Below, piece by piece: positions 17,872 to 25,762 of a stretch of DNA of 64,000 bases. The stretch is from Bacillus pumilus (GTDB lineage Bacteria; Bacillota; Bacilli; Bacillales; Bacillaceae). Made by a program: the position numbers and the translations under genes. Each line of letters begins with the position of its first letter. Position 1 is the first letter of the stretch. The stretch is taken from NCBI RefSeq assembly GCF_024498355.1, contig NZ_CP101833.1, forward strand, positions 1,965,001 to 2,029,000. The letters run 5' to 3'. The notes under the pieces were generated by a model. That model was not told the DNA's origin, did not search any database, and saw nothing but the letters and a program-made list of their open reading frames with translations.

Positions 17872-20118
17872 TTAAAATACCGACATCAATTCAACGATGC
17901 TGCTTTTTCCGCTCACCTCTTTCATTTCCATGCCAATACAGGATGGACAGCCATTCTCACAGCGGCAGCGCTCAATCAGCTGAATGGCCGCACGGGCAAT
18001 TTCATCAAAACGAGCTTGAACTTCCTTGCTTAAGCCGATTCCGCCAGGATAATGGTCATATAAAAAGACAGTCGGCTTTCCGGTATGAGCTGCTTTAATT
18101 TGAGAAACGACATGAATATCTGAACGGTCACACATCACAAAAGCGGGTACAATATGCTGAAGAACATTTGCGATGCCAAGCAGCAGCTGCTCAAGTGTTT
18201 TCTCTTCGAATCGACGTTCTGCTTCATGTAATTCAAACCAAGCGGCACTCGTATGAATTTCTTCTTCAGGTAAGTGAATCGGACCGGATCCTATATTTTC
18301 ACCAGACGATAACCGGATTTTTTTAAAAATCGTCGGCATTGCGTTTACGGTCACATCACCGTAGTGAACAGATACCGCTTCCTTTTCCGTTGTCTGATCA
18401 ATTTCAAGCACCTTCAATTGAACAGCTAAATTCGCATCTGTATAGTATTCTACATCTACCTGTTTCACATAAGCCTTCAGGTGCTCGTAATCTAGCTTTT
18501 CCACTTGATACTGAACGCCTTCATGTAAATAAATCGCTTCATCATGAAGTAACGTCATCGCACTGAATCGATCCATCTCACCAATAATCCGAACATTCGC
18601 TACATCTGATTGATCCACAATGACCACATTTTCCTGGCTTGCAGACCGCAGGCTGATGCCATGCGCTGGAAACGATTGATCTGACCAATAATACCGGTTC
18701 CCGCTAAAATGAAGAACCCCCTCTTCATGTAAGTATTGCAAGATTTCTTCTACATCCATGCCGCCAAACTGTTCATCCTCTCGAAACGGGAGCTCGTAGG
18801 AAGCACATTTGAGATGGTCGACTAAAATAATGAGGTTTTCAGGATTGATTCTGGCTGCTTCAGGCGGTCTGTTAAAGAAATATTCAGGGTGTCTGACGAT
18901 ATATTGGTCAAGGGGTGATGAGCTAGCCACCATGATAATGAGTGCTTCCTCGTGACGCCTTCCAGCACGGCCTGCCTGCTGCCACGTACTTGCTACACTA
19001 CCAGGATACCCCGTCATGATACATACCTTTAACTGGCCAATATCAACCCCTAATTCTAGTGCGTTCGTGCTGACGACGCCTAGTATATCTCCATCTCTTA
19101 ACCCCTTTTCAATCACGCGCCGCTCTTTTGGCAAATAGCCCCCGCGATAACCACGAATCGATTTCGGACCAATCTCTTTTTTCACTAGCTCTTGAATATG
19201 ACTTAAAATCACTTCCACTCTCACTCTGCTTCTAGCAAAGACGATCGTTTGGATTTTTTCTTTTAAGAATGTTTTAGCCAGTTGATTGACAACAGTGGCC
19301 GCACTTTGTCTAATGTTTAATGGTTTATTGACGACTGGCGGGTTGTAAAACACAAAATTCTTTTTACCGCTAGGCGCTCCGTTTCGTTCAATGAGGTGCA
19401 CTTTGCTCCCGGTCAGCTGCTCTGCAAGCTCTTTCGGATTCGCAATCGTTGCGGATGTACAAATAAAGATCGGATCACTTCCGTAAAATGCACAAATTCG
19501 CTTCAACCTGCGAATCACATTGGCGACATGACTGCCAAACACGCCTCGATATGTATGAAGCTCATCAATCACAATATACTTCAAATTCTCAAACAAACTG
19601 ACCCATTTCGTATGGTGAGGCAAAATGGCTGAATGCAGCATATCCGGATTTGTGATGACAATATGTCCTGCCTGCCTGACGCGCTGGCGAACAGCTGGGG
19701 AGGTGTCCCCGTCATATGTTTCACTATGAATCGGAATATCCATCTCGTGGATGATTTCGTTTAATTCACTTTTTTGATCCTGCGCGAGCGCTTTTGTTGG
19801 GAATAAATAAAGAGAGCGATTGGTCTGGTCTTCTGCGATCGACTGAAGAACAGGCAGATTGTAGCAAAGCGTTTTACCTGAAGCTGTTGGTGTGACAGTG
19901 ACCACATGCTCCGCGTCCATCACACGTTCAAAGGCTTCCTTTTGATGAATATATAGTTCTTTCACGCCTCGTTTCTCAAGCGCCTTTTTCAGCCTGTCGT
20001 TCACTCTTTCAGGAACCGGAGAGGTCTGTGCAGGCTTCGCTTCAATTTCATGCCAATGTTCTACCTGTTCGTCTTTCTTTAATTCTTCTATGAGTTCGTT
20101 CATTGTTTTCTTTTTCAT
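17872..20118 (-). CDS. mrfA: MrfA, DEAH-type helicase of mitomycin repair
   Basis: Superfamily 2 DNA helicase of the mitomycin repair pathway (formerly yprA; related to yeast Hrq1). The 748-aa protein has TPTASGKT (residues 76-83), DELH (185-188), the SAT motif (CTSATIANP) and QQAGRAGRR for motif VI. The C-terminal MrfA zinc-binding domain (DUF1998) ends with the cysteine cluster CRCENGCPSCIG near residues 717-728, with all four cysteines present. It is the first gene of mrfA-mrfB and diverges from the flavin oxidoreductase gene. Confidence 0.95.
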   Translation of the reverse strand: MKKKTMNELIEELKKDEQVEHWHEIEAKPAQTSPVPERVNDRLKKALEKRGVKELYIHQKEAFERVMDAEHVVTVTPTASGKTLCYNLPVLQSIAEDQTNRSLYLFPTKALAQDQKSELNEIIHEMDIPIHSETYDGDTSPAVRQRVRQAGHIVITNPDMLHSAILPHHTKWVSLFENLKYIVIDELHTYRGVFGSHVANVIRRLKRICAFYGSDPIFICTSATIANPKELAEQLTGSKVHLIERNGAPSGKKNFVFYNPPVVNKPLNIRQSAATVVNQLAKTFLKEKIQTIVFARSRVRVEVILSHIQELVKKEIGPKSIRGYRGGYLPKERRVIEKGLRDGDILGVVSTNALELGVDIGQLKVCIMTGYPGSVASTWQQAGRAGRRHEEALIIMVASSSPLDQYIVRHPEYFFNRPPEAARINPENLIILVDHLKCASYELPFREDEQFGGMDVEEILQYLHEEGVLHFSGNRYYWSDQSFPAHGISLRSASQENVVIVDQSDVANVRIIGEMDRFSAMTLLHDEAIYLHEGVQYQVEKLDYEHLKAYVKQVDVEYYTDANLAVQLKVLEIDQTTEKEAVSVHYGDVTVNAMPTIFKKIRLSSGENIGSGPIHLPEEEIHTSAAWFELHEAERRFEEKTLEQLLLGIANVLQHIVPAFVMCDRSDIHVVSQIKAAHTGKPTVFLYDHYPGGIGLSKEVQARFDEIARAAIQLIERCRCENGCPSCIGMEMKEVSGKSSIVELMSVF

Positions 20119-20215
20119 ATCGCATCACCTCTCATTCATAGTGTACCGAATATTTGTTTGCATGACTAGGCGGCAATTTTTTGATGCGCCGCTCGTGAGC
20201 AAATATTTTGATGTG

Positions 20216-20245
20216 TTGTAACAGTATCTATTACACTTCTATAGT
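20216..20245 (+). promoter_or_regulatory. Promoter with an embedded inverted repeat for the flavin oxidoreductase gene
   Basis: TTGTAA (20216-20221), 18 bases, TATAGT (20240-20245). The repeat TGTAA-9 bases-TTACA (20217-20235) runs from the -35 into the spacer, a typical repressor position. The regulator is unknown; redox-sensing MarR or HxlR-type proteins are candidates because such enzymes are often electrophile-inducible. Confidence 0.5.
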
Positions 20246-20269
20246 GAAATGATTTTATCAAGGAAGAAG

Positions 20270-21397
20270 ATGATGAGATTGAAAAACGAATTTAAGCCTT
20301 TATTTGAACCATTTACATTTCCAGGAGGTGCCTCTATTGACGGCCGGTTGGTCGTTGCTCCAATGACACACTTCGGTTCTCACGAGGATGGCACCATCTC
20401 AAAGGAAGAAATTGATTTCATTACAGCTAGATCAAGTGAAATGGGCATGGTCATCACAGCATGTGCGAACGTTACTCCAGATGGAAAGGCCTTTGAAGGA
20501 CAGCCTTCTATCGCAAGAGATGAAGATATACCTGGTCTGAAAAAACTAGCTTCTGCGATCCAGGCAAAAGGAACAAAAGCCATCATTCAAATTCATCACG
20601 GCGGCTCTCAGGCCCTTCCTCATTTAGTTCCAAACGGTGATGTGGTTGCGCCTAGCGATGTGTTCAAAGATGGAAAACAAATTGCACGCGCTTTAAAAGA
20701 AGAGGAAATGACTCATATTATCGACTCATTTAAAGAAGCGACAAGACGAGCGATTCAAGCAGGGTTTGACGGCGTGGAAATCCACGGAGCAAACGGGTAT
20801 TTATTACAGCAATTCTACTCCCCGCATAGCAATCAGCGTACAGATCAATGGGGAGGAAGTGAAGAAAAACGTCTAGCATTCCCTATCGCCGTTGTGGATG
20901 CAGTCCAAGAGGCGATCAAGGAGCACGTGACAAAACCATTTATCTTTGGATATCGACTATCCCCTGAAGAACCAGAAACACCTGGTTTAACAATGACAGA
21001 GACATTCACATTAGTTGATGTTCTCAAAACAAAAAAACTCGATTATTTGCATATCTCTTTAATGGAGATTGACTCTAAAGCAAGACGAGGCGCAGATTCT
21101 AACAAGACACGTATGGAGCTATTAAAAGAGCGCTGCGGTGATACCCTTCCACTAATCGGTGTTGGCAGCGTCATTACAGCCGACGATGCATTGAGTGCCT
21201 ACAATCAAGGGATTCCGCTGATCGCTGTCGCACGAGAGCTAATCGTTGATCCTGATTGGGCAAAGAAAATTAAAGAAGGACGAGAAAGCGAGATTGAAAC
21301 CGTCATTAAACGCAGCCAAAAAGACAAGTACCTGATTCCAGAGGGATTGTGGTCTGTCATGGAAGCGAGTCAAGGCTGGGTCCCGATGGAGGATTAA
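20270..21397 (+). CDS. NADH:flavin oxidoreductase, old yellow enzyme family (YqiG-like)
   Basis: FMN-containing TIM-barrel ene-reductase. From ATG-ATG at 20270 it has 375 aa, with AAGGAAGAAG upstream; an in-frame start at 20249 has no binding site. OYE features include VAPMTHFGSHEDGTIS near the N-terminus, QIHHGG (about 107-112), HGANGYLLQQFYSP (about 172-185) followed by NQRTDQWGGS, and the phosphate-binding GVGSV block near the C-terminus. It resembles B. subtilis YqiG more than NamA. The physiological substrate is unknown. It lies alone between mrfA and ypqE, facing away from mrfA, and I recall no such gene there in B. subtilis, so it looks inserted. Confidence 0.88.
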   Translation: MMRLKNEFKPLFEPFTFPGGASIDGRLVVAPMTHFGSHEDGTISKEEIDFITARSSEMGMVITACANVTPDGKAFEGQPSIARDEDIPGLKKLASAIQAKGTKAIIQIHHGGSQALPHLVPNGDVVAPSDVFKDGKQIARALKEEEMTHIIDSFKEATRRAIQAGFDGVEIHGANGYLLQQFYSPHSNQRTDQWGGSEEKRLAFPIAVVDAVQEAIKEHVTKPFIFGYRLSPEEPETPGLTMTETFTLVDVLKTKKLDYLHISLMEIDSKARRGADSNKTRMELLKERCGDTLPLIGVGSVITADDALSAYNQGIPLIAVARELIVDPDWAKKIKEGRESEIETVIKRSQKDKYLIPEGLWSVMEASQGWVPMED

Positions 21398-21404
21398 TTT
21401 CATC

Positions 21405-21440
21405 AAAAAAACTACCCTATCATGTGAGGGTAGTTTTTTT
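21405..21440. terminator. Bidirectional terminator between the oxidoreductase gene and ypqE
   Basis: AAAAAACTACCCT pairs with AGGGTAGTTTTTTT around ATCATGTG. It serves both convergent genes. Confidence 0.85.
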
Positions 21441-21451
21441 GTGCTGCATGA

Positions 21452-21964
21452 TTATTTCACTTTAACCGTAAAGAGCTTAGAGGTCTGTTTTTCCACAGAT
21501 CCCTTTGGTTCTTTATCAAGTCGTTCGATCAGATCACCATTCATGATCACAATGGGTGTCACTGTGCTTGCTGCTTTCTCTTCAATGAGTTCTAAATCAC
21601 ATGTAATGAGAGGATCACCGGTCTTCACTTTATCCCCTTCTTTTATGTGCGCTTCAAAACCTTCACCATTTAACCCAACTGTTTCAAGTCCGATATGAAT
21701 CAGAAGCTCAAGCCCTGAGAGTGTTCGAATTCCAATTGCATGTTTTGTATGGAAGAGCTGAATGATTTCACCCTCTACTGGTGACACAATGGTGCCACTT
21801 TTTGGTTTGACTGCTACGCCGTCTCCCATCATCTTTTGTGAAAAGACTGGATCTGGTACATCAGTCATATCCATTAACTCTCCATCAGCTGGAGAATAAA
21901 TGACTTCTTCCTTTACATCATCTTGGTTTTTTCCGAAACCGAATAATTTTTTCAGCAATGTCAA
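21452..21964 (-). CDS. ypqE: YpqE, stand-alone PTS glucose-type EIIA domain
   Basis: Phosphocarrier of the EIIA-Glc/Crr fold that should take phosphate from HPr and pass it to EIIB partners. The 170-aa protein has the two histidines of the site: His75 in FHTKHAIGI and the phospho-acceptor His90 in [18 protein letters not shown]. It is an orphan: no EIIB or EIIC gene is nearby, so it may serve PTS permeases elsewhere, as the free EIIA proteins of other bacteria do. A GAAGGGAGC site precedes ATG. Confidence 0.93.
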   Translation of the reverse strand: MTLLKKLFGFGKNQDDVKEEVIYSPADGELMDMTDVPDPVFSQKMMGDGVAVKPKSGTIVSPVEGEIIQLFHTKHAIGIRTLSGLELLIHIGLETVGLNGEGFEAHIKEGDKVKTGDPLITCDLELIEEKAASTVTPIVIMNGDLIERLDKEPKGSVEKQTSKLFTVKVK

Positions 21965-22126
21965 TTTGCTCCCTTCAAGCTTTGCTCCTAGATCTATTCA
22001 GCGTATGAAACTTTACGCTCATACACCTTGCTTCATTCAACACTATTTAATCATAATTTTTTCCGCTCATCAATTGATAACCGCCTGAGCCCTTTTTGCA
22101 TAGGCTGTAGATGAGAGGTGATTTAA

Positions 22127-22546
22127 ATGAAACAAGAAGACGAAAAAAAACATGAATTGTTGGCAAACGAGGAAATTCTGCATGAAGCAATTGAACAATT
22201 TTTTGCATCCTCCCCGTTTCACGAAATTTTAAATAGTGCGGAGGCGCTCATGACCACATCCCATTCACTTGCATCGATTACAACCGATGTGACAGAAGAT
22301 GATCAATTTGTGTATATTGAGATCCAATTTCCAGACCATTTTGTCGAAGGTGATATTGCGCTAGAAGTCAAAGCCCAATATTTACACTTATCGGTACAGG
22401 AGAAAATCAAAACGGACACGACTTCCTCCTTTTCTAGCTTTACCAAAACCATTTTAATGCCTGCAAAAATAGATGAAACAAACATGAAGAGTGTGTGGAA
22501 AGATCAATCACTTCGCGTGACCGCACCAAAGCAAACAACCCAATAG
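22127..22546 (+). CDS. ypqA: YpqA, Hsp20-like fold protein
   Basis: A 139-aa protein of unknown function in the ypqA position. The N-terminal helical third (residues 1-45) leads into a beta-sandwich resembling alpha-crystallin/Hsp20: DDQFVYIEIQFPDHF, DIALEVKAQYLHLSV and a FTKTILMPAKID strand. The usual C-terminal IXI motif is not seen, so classic chaperone oligomers are doubtful. GAGAGGTGAT lies before ATG. It diverges from ypqE. Confidence 0.75.
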   Translation: MKQEDEKKHELLANEEILHEAIEQFFASSPFHEILNSAEALMTTSHSLASITTDVTEDDQFVYIEIQFPDHFVEGDIALEVKAQYLHLSVQEKIKTDTTSSFSSFTKTILMPAKIDETNMKSVWKDQSLRVTAPKQTTQ

Positions 22547-22563
22547 ATGCTTCTATTGGGTTT
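22535..22563. terminator. Terminator between ypqA and yppG
   Basis: CCCAATAG/CTATTGGG around ATGCTT, followed by TTTTG; it includes the ypqA stop and can serve both converging genes. Confidence 0.8.
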
Positions 22564-22565
22564 TG

Positions 22566-23015
22566 CTATGCTTTAAAAATGCTTGTAAATCCTTTCGCCA
22601 ATGACCCCACTTGATTCATCGTACTCATCATTTGCCCAGCTGTATCAAACAATTTGTTAAAGTCGTATTGTCCATTCGTCTTTTTGAACTGTGACAGCAC
22701 ACTTTTAAATTGAGATGATTGCTGTTTTTGCGGTCTTGGCAAAGGATAAGGATTCATAGGCTGCTGCATGGGCATCATGCCTGACTGCTGCATTTGCGGC
22801 TGATTGATTGCTTCTGGCTGCTGAAAAGGCTGGAAATTCTCTTGGTATCCATAAGGCGGTTGATAGGCAGCAGATGGCGCCTGGCTCATTCCAGCTTGAT
22901 ATGGAGGCATGAAATATTCTGGAGGCTGCGGAGGCTGCTGCATGTCTGAATACGGTAAAGGACCTTGCTGGAATTGATTGAATTCATATGGCTGCTGGTT
23001 TGAATAAGGGAACAT
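22566..23015 (-). CDS. yppG: YppG, Pro/Gln/Tyr-rich spore coat-like protein
   Basis: A 149-aa low-complexity protein. The first two thirds are rich in Gln, Pro, Tyr and Met ([25 protein letters not shown]). The C-terminal 50 residues are more ordered and conserved-looking ([20 protein letters not shown]). This composition is typical of spore coat or coat-associated proteins; the YppG family belongs to that group. The start is ATG at 23015 after GAGGAGCGAG; the longer TTG frame is rejected. It sits between convergent ypqA and yppE, with yppF missing. Confidence 0.85.
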   Translation of the reverse strand: MFPYSNQQPYEFNQFQQGPLPYSDMQQPPQPPEYFMPPYQAGMSQAPSAAYQPPYGYQENFQPFQQPEAINQPQMQQSGMMPMQQPMNPYPLPRPQKQQSSQFKSVLSQFKKTNGQYDFNKLFDTAGQMMSTMNQVGSLAKGFTSIFKA

Positions 23016-23118
23016 ATATCTCGCTCCTCTCGCTCTCAAAACATATTGATGTCACTCATATATTATGATCAAAAACAGAAGGTGTGCCTAAAGCAGCCAT
23101 AAGAAAAACGCAGATGTT

Positions 23119-23490
23119 TCAGCTGCGCTTTTTGATTTCTTCTATTAGAAGGTTCATTGTGTAAATCACCGACTCAACTAAATTTTTCACACGGGGTGCG
23201 TGCTGTTTGCCAAAATAAGATTGCAGAACAACCTCTTTTCCATTTTCTTGTACGGCTTCAAGCTGTTCTTGATGTAAGTATCTAGGTTTGGCCTGATGAA
23301 TAAACGAGATGGCAGCGGTGAGCCACTCTTCCATTTGCTTGTCAAATTTGACAACGGCCGGCTGAATGTCCTTGTAAAAATCATATGATGGATATTCCTC
23401 TTCAGCCTTTCCCTTTTGGTACTGCTCATATGCTTCTTCGATCCATATTCTCAGCTCTTGTGTATGTTCAAGTAATGTTTGATTATCCAA
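23119..23490 (-). CDS. yppE: YppE, small helical-bundle protein
   Basis: A 123-aa acidic, all-helical protein of the DUF1798 family; function unknown. TTG at 23490 is the start: AGAGGTG lies six bases upstream, and the length equals that of B. subtilis YppE. An upstream ATG frame to 23538 would swallow that binding site. It follows yppD by 57 bases on the same strand. Confidence 0.85.
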   Translation of the reverse strand: MDNQTLLEHTQELRIWIEEAYEQYQKGKAEEEYPSYDFYKDIQPAVVKFDKQMEEWLTAAISFIHQAKPRYLHQEQLEAVQENGKEVVLQSYFGKQHAPRVKNLVESVIYTMNLLIEEIKKRS

Positions 23491-23547
23491 AGTGTTCACC
23501 TCTATGAACATCCTATCAAACGTTTCCTTATTGCTCAAATATGAAAG

Positions 23548-23784
23548 CTACCCAGCGTGATATGCCGGTCTTGCCATCAGTTTATACTCTGCTTCATGAA
23601 TCTTACATTCACAATCCTTCACTTCTGATTCAAGCCGGTCAATGATTTGTTCTTGCTCCTCTTTGACTGCGTATGTTGTTTGCTGGACAGCATGAGACAG
23701 CTCAGCTTCCACTGCATCAATTTTTCGCTCGATTTCCTCTAACAACTGCATAATGGATTCTTTTGATACAAATTCGCTCATCAT
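23548..23784 (-). CDS. yppD: YppD, small coiled-coil protein
   Basis: A 78-aa protein, mostly a charged coiled coil (residues 8-65) with a Cys-x-Cys pair (DCECK) and a tail ending RPAYHAG. GGAGG lies six bases before two consecutive ATG codons, either of which may be used. Function unknown; name from position and length. Confidence 0.75.
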   Translation of the reverse strand: MMSEFVSKESIMQLLEEIERKIDAVEAELSHAVQQTTYAVKEEQEQIIDRLESEVKDCECKIHEAEYKLMARPAYHAG

Positions 23785-23926
23785 CAGATTCCTCCTTTAT
23801 CGTCTCTCGTTACATTCTCTTTTCTTTCACACCCTCCTTCACACATGACAAAACTAGAAGCAAATCGCCAATCTAAGTGAAGATGAGCGCTATTTCTTCA
23901 TTTTCGACATGTGCTTGTCCTTCTTT

Positions 23927-23956
23927 GTATGATTGCGTCCGATTCTGTAAATTCTA
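23927..23956 (+). promoter_or_regulatory. Candidate sigma-G promoter of sspM
   Basis: GTATG (23927-23931), 18 bases, AATTCTA (23950-23956), one base off the CATWHTA -10 consensus. The gene begins 21 bases later. This fits forespore expression of a small acid-soluble protein. Confidence 0.65.
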
Positions 23957-23977
23957 AGGACAAAGGAGGTAGATTTC

Positions 23978-24082
23978 ATGAAAAAGCAGCCAGCACCAAA
24001 AGAGCAAAAGCCGAAAGAGAAAGAAAACAGTACAGATCAGCTTGATAAAAAGCTCGGCGGCCCTAATCGTCCATCCACGTAA
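23978..24082 (+). CDS. sspM: SspM, minor small acid-soluble spore protein
   Basis: A 34-aa forespore protein. The basic, Lys/Pro/Gln-rich N-terminal half is followed by the diagnostic C-terminus DQLDKKLGGPNRPST. AAAGGAGGT lies eight bases before ATG, a sigma-G-type promoter is just upstream, and a terminator follows directly. It is too short for most gene finders. Function in the spore is minor or unknown. Confidence 0.93.
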   Translation: MKKQPAPKEQKPKEKENSTDQLDKKLGGPNRPST

Positions 24083-24107
24083 AAAAGCAGGTACCCCCTG
24101 CTTTTTA
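24082..24107. terminator. Bidirectional terminator between sspM and yppC
   Basis: AAAAAGCAGG/CCTGCTTTTT around a GTACCC loop, using bases at both gene ends. Confidence 0.8.
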
Positions 24108-25061
24108 TTTATGCAGAAAATAGTGCTCTAATGAGAAAAGAAAGCGAAGCTGCCTTTTTTTATGGAAATACCAGTCGGTCAGCTCGATTTGTTTTGGTAA
24201 CGGTTCTGCATCGAATAAGGCTGGATTCAATTTCCTTTGAAACCAATCTTCCCGTTGATCGTCTAATGAATGTGTCATCACCGGATAAACCGTTCGAAGA
24301 AAAGGTGTTGACCTTCTAGCGATCCCTAAAAACGGTTCAAAATCAAACCGAGACCCCGTATGAGGAACAGTATGCAAAAAATGATAAAAATCCGAAAATA
24401 AGTCGGCTCGAAATAATAGTTTCGCTAATTTTTTTCCTAATGTAATGCGCTCCTTTACATGGGAAAACTTTCGTATAGTTAACCCGTACAAATGCCCGTC
24501 CACCGTTGGAAAAACGACGGTTTGAAAATGTCCCCACTCGCTGAAAAGATATTGAATCGAGTGAAAAACATTCTTTTTCAGAAGAGGATTTTGTATAATA
24601 GGAGATTGTATAGTATATTGTTCATTTATGATGAGTGCATAAAGCAGGCGCTCTGTGTCACGCTTTAGCCAAAAACGTTCCCACTCAGCGCTCATAAAAC
24701 GAGACACGCAAAAATATGGAAGCAGATGAAATAAAGGTTTGCTGCAACGCTTTGACCATTCATACAAGAGAAGCTGCGGGTAAGCATCTGAAAAGATCAG
24801 CCAATTCGCTCTTTCATATGCTGTGAAAAATAGGTGTCCCTGCTGATCAGTTAAACCTGGATGAAAGAGCTCGCCCTTTAAATCCGTCATGGACCAACCA
24901 GCATTTCTCGATACAAAGGAAGCAAGCAGTGACCATTTCATTTCTGGATGGCGGTCATAAAAGCGCTTGTAAGCATTTGTCCTCGTCAGGTTGTCCTTAT
25001 TTTTCGCTTTCGTTTCTCGTAAAATATGTTGAGTAATGATGTACTCTTCTTGTGACAACAT
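24105..25061 (-). CDS. yppC: YppC, DUF2515 protein
   Basis: A 318-aa protein of unknown function, rich in aromatic and basic residues (Phe, Trp, Tyr, Arg). I see no signal peptide, clear membrane segment or catalytic motif. It is divergent from recU, with 46 bases between the start codons. Position and length match B. subtilis yppC. Confidence 0.85.
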   Translation of the reverse strand: MLSQEEYIITQHILRETKAKNKDNLTRTNAYKRFYDRHPEMKWSLLASFVSRNAGWSMTDLKGELFHPGLTDQQGHLFFTAYERANWLIFSDAYPQLLLYEWSKRCSKPLFHLLPYFCVSRFMSAEWERFWLKRDTERLLYALIINEQYTIQSPIIQNPLLKKNVFHSIQYLFSEWGHFQTVVFPTVDGHLYGLTIRKFSHVKERITLGKKLAKLLFRADLFSDFYHFLHTVPHTGSRFDFEPFLGIARRSTPFLRTVYPVMTHSLDDQREDWFQRKLNPALFDAEPLPKQIELTDWYFHKKRQLRFLFSLEHYFLHK

Positions 25062-25107
25062 GGTGATCTCTCCAATACAAAATGCATTAAAAGGAGGCTG
25101 AAACTTG

Positions 25108-25743
25108 ATGATTCGGTATCCAAACGGAAAATCGTATCAGCCCATTCAACAAATTGGGACAAAAAAAAGAATCAGCGGCGAATCCTCTTATAGTAATCGC
25201 GGGATGACGCTTGAAGCTGATTTAAATGAAACCAACCAGTACTATTTGGTCAACGGGATCGCAGTCATTCATAAAAAGCCTACCCCAGTTCAAATTGTAA
25301 ATGTGGATTATCCGAAAAGAAGCGCTGCTGTCATCAAAGAAGCTTACTTTAAACAATCATCCACAACAGACTATAACGGGGTGTATAAAGGGCGCTATAT
25401 CGACTTTGAAGCAAAAGAAACCAAAAGCACAACCTCGTTTCCGCTCAAAAATTTTCATGAGCACCAAATTGAGCATATGAAACAGGTTGAAAAGCAAGGC
25501 GGTATTTGTTTTGTTATTATATCCGCATTTGGCTCCGTTTATTATTTGTCCGCTTCTGACCTCTTCTTCTTTTGGGAGCGCCAGAAGCAAAAAGGCCGTA
25601 AATCCATTAGCAAAGAGGAATTGTTGGACGCTGGCCACTTAATGACACTTGGATATTCGCCAAGAATTGATTATATTAAAGTAGTGGAGACACTTCATTT
25701 TTCGGATGAAAGTGAGCAATATTTACGTTCGAAAAAGGTTTAA
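25108..25743 (+). CDS. recU: RecU, Holliday-junction resolvase
   Basis: Endonuclease that cleaves Holliday junctions and modulates RecA and RuvAB. It has 211 aa from ATG at 25108. Counting from there, the metal-site residues fall at Asp88, Glu101 and Lys103 in [20 protein letters not shown], as in the known structure. A TTG codon directly before has AAAGGAGG at better spacing, so translation might start one residue earlier. It is followed 19 bases later by ponA, the conserved recU-ponA pair. Confidence 0.97.
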   Translation: MIRYPNGKSYQPIQQIGTKKRISGESSYSNRGMTLEADLNETNQYYLVNGIAVIHKKPTPVQIVNVDYPKRSAAVIKEAYFKQSSTTDYNGVYKGRYIDFEAKETKSTTSFPLKNFHEHQIEHMKQVEKQGGICFVIISAFGSVYYLSASDLFFFWERQKQKGRKSISKEELLDAGHLMTLGYSPRIDYIKVVETLHFSDESEQYLRSKKV

Positions 25744-25762
25744 CACGAAAGGTTGAGATGTG

